NCBI GenBank assembly: GCA_024222455.1
Contig: JAAEPD010000087.1
Coordinates: forward strand, 55,005 to 119,004
Length of the DNA stretch: 64,000 nt
Reading direction: 5' to 3'
Origin: Aureispira sp.
Lineage (GTDB): Bacteria; Bacteroidota; Bacteroidia; Chitinophagales; Saprospiraceae
Shown: positions 63,863-64,000 of the stretch, in pieces
Layout: every line of letters starts with the position of its first letter
Numbering within the stretch: position 1 is the first letter of the stretch
Program-made: the position numbers and the translations under genes
The notes under the pieces: model-generated
What the model saw: the letters and a program-made list of their open reading frames with translations, nothing else
Databases searched by the model: none
What the model was told of the DNA's origin: nothing

Positions 63863-64000
63863 GAGTATGTCTAAAAATTAAAAAATGTTATTTACTGAAA
63901 CGGTTTAATAAAATTTGGCAATTAGCCCATAAAATCCAAGCTTCTGAACTATTTGCTGTTTTTTCGTAGTCTTTAGAGTGCCTTCGAAAGAAATTTAGCC
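63863..64000 (-). mobile_element. IS5-type insertion sequence, right part outside the window
   Basis: The element seems to begin at GAGTATGTCTAAAAATT (63863), which looks like an IS terminal inverted repeat, and a transposase C-terminus follows inside. The flanking TTTA or TA would be part of the target duplication. The other end lies outside the window, so length and full duplication cannot be checked. Confidence 0.6.
63888..64000 (-). CDS. IS5-family transposase, C-terminal part only
   Basis: Read leftward and ending at TAA 63888-63890, this partial frame gives FFRRHSKDYEKTANSSEAWI, then about 17 further residues. The RRxSKDYEKTxxSSEAWI pattern and the following hydrophobic helix are the usual C-terminus of IS5-family DDE transposases (IS427-like group). 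The rest is outside the window. Confidence 0.72.
   Translation of the reverse strand, partial: LNFFRRHSKDYEKTANSSEAWILWANCQILLNRFSK

Noticed and set aside
63742..63969. 75-codon plus-strand frame at the right edge
   Set aside because: It runs antisense across both the truncated remnant and the IS end, which better explain the sequence.

Overview
The window comes from an AT-rich member of the Bacteroidota. The main marker is the type IX secretion / gliding core gldKLMN, next to a PorP/SprF-family gene. Other pointers are Bacteroidota-only families (DUF2480, the Porin_10-type putative porin), lipoproteins with Bacteroidota-style signal peptides, TAnnTTTG-type -7 promoter elements and weak Shine-Dalgarno signals. 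The gene content suggests a marine gliding Saprospiria-type bacterium such as Aureispira, but that is inference; no rRNA or other decisive marker is present. No tRNA, rRNA or CRISPR array was seen.

Layout. 1-3.7 kb: a leftward operon of a DUF1214 protein, a sulfotransferase and a short-chain dehydrogenase. 4-7.3 kb: a repeat-containing lipoprotein convergent with a class II (B12-dependent) ribonucleotide reductase. 7.3-10.1 kb: an intergenic region with a large palindromic repeat, a sugar-type PLP aminotransferase, and an NmrA-like oxidoreductase gene broken by an in-frame TAG. 10.1-15 kb: two related membrane proteins, an acyloxyacyl-hydrolase-like outer membrane protein and three tandem paralogues of an unknown family. 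15-26 kb: mostly exported proteins (alpha/beta hydrolase, TPR protein, SIMPL-like protein, VWA protein, ClpP-like lipoprotein, putative porin).

26.4-36.6 kb: a rightward run leading into the secretion core. It holds a small protein, a TTG-started membrane protein, a PhoX-type phosphatase, a tail-anchored pseudokinase, PorP/SprF, then gldK-gldL-gldM-gldN, ending at a strong terminator. GldL and GldM form the proton-driven inner-membrane motor, and GldK and GldN the periplasmic ring. The pseudokinase ends 18 bp before PorP/SprF, so a regulatory link to secretion is plausible but untested.

36.7-64 kb: housekeeping and general genes. These include uvrB, an OmpA-like protein, an NRAMP-like transporter, methylmalonyl-CoA epimerase, TauE/SafE, a lytic transglycosylase with DUF2480, EamA, a fatty-acid-hydroxylase-type protein, serine dehydratase, a SpoIIE phosphatase, a second VWA protein, a transglutaminase-like membrane protein, the gmk-apaG-kdsA cluster, an HD-type protein, DUF2071 and an M3 oligoendopeptidase. 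At 49.7-50.2 kb lies a very short, membrane-anchored relative of GldK. The right edge enters an IS5-type insertion sequence that has cut off the 5' part of another gene.

The most unusual items are the miniature GldK-like protein, the pseudokinase beside the T9SS core, the nonsense-interrupted oxidoreductase, the IS-interrupted gene, and several families of palindromic intergenic repeats.
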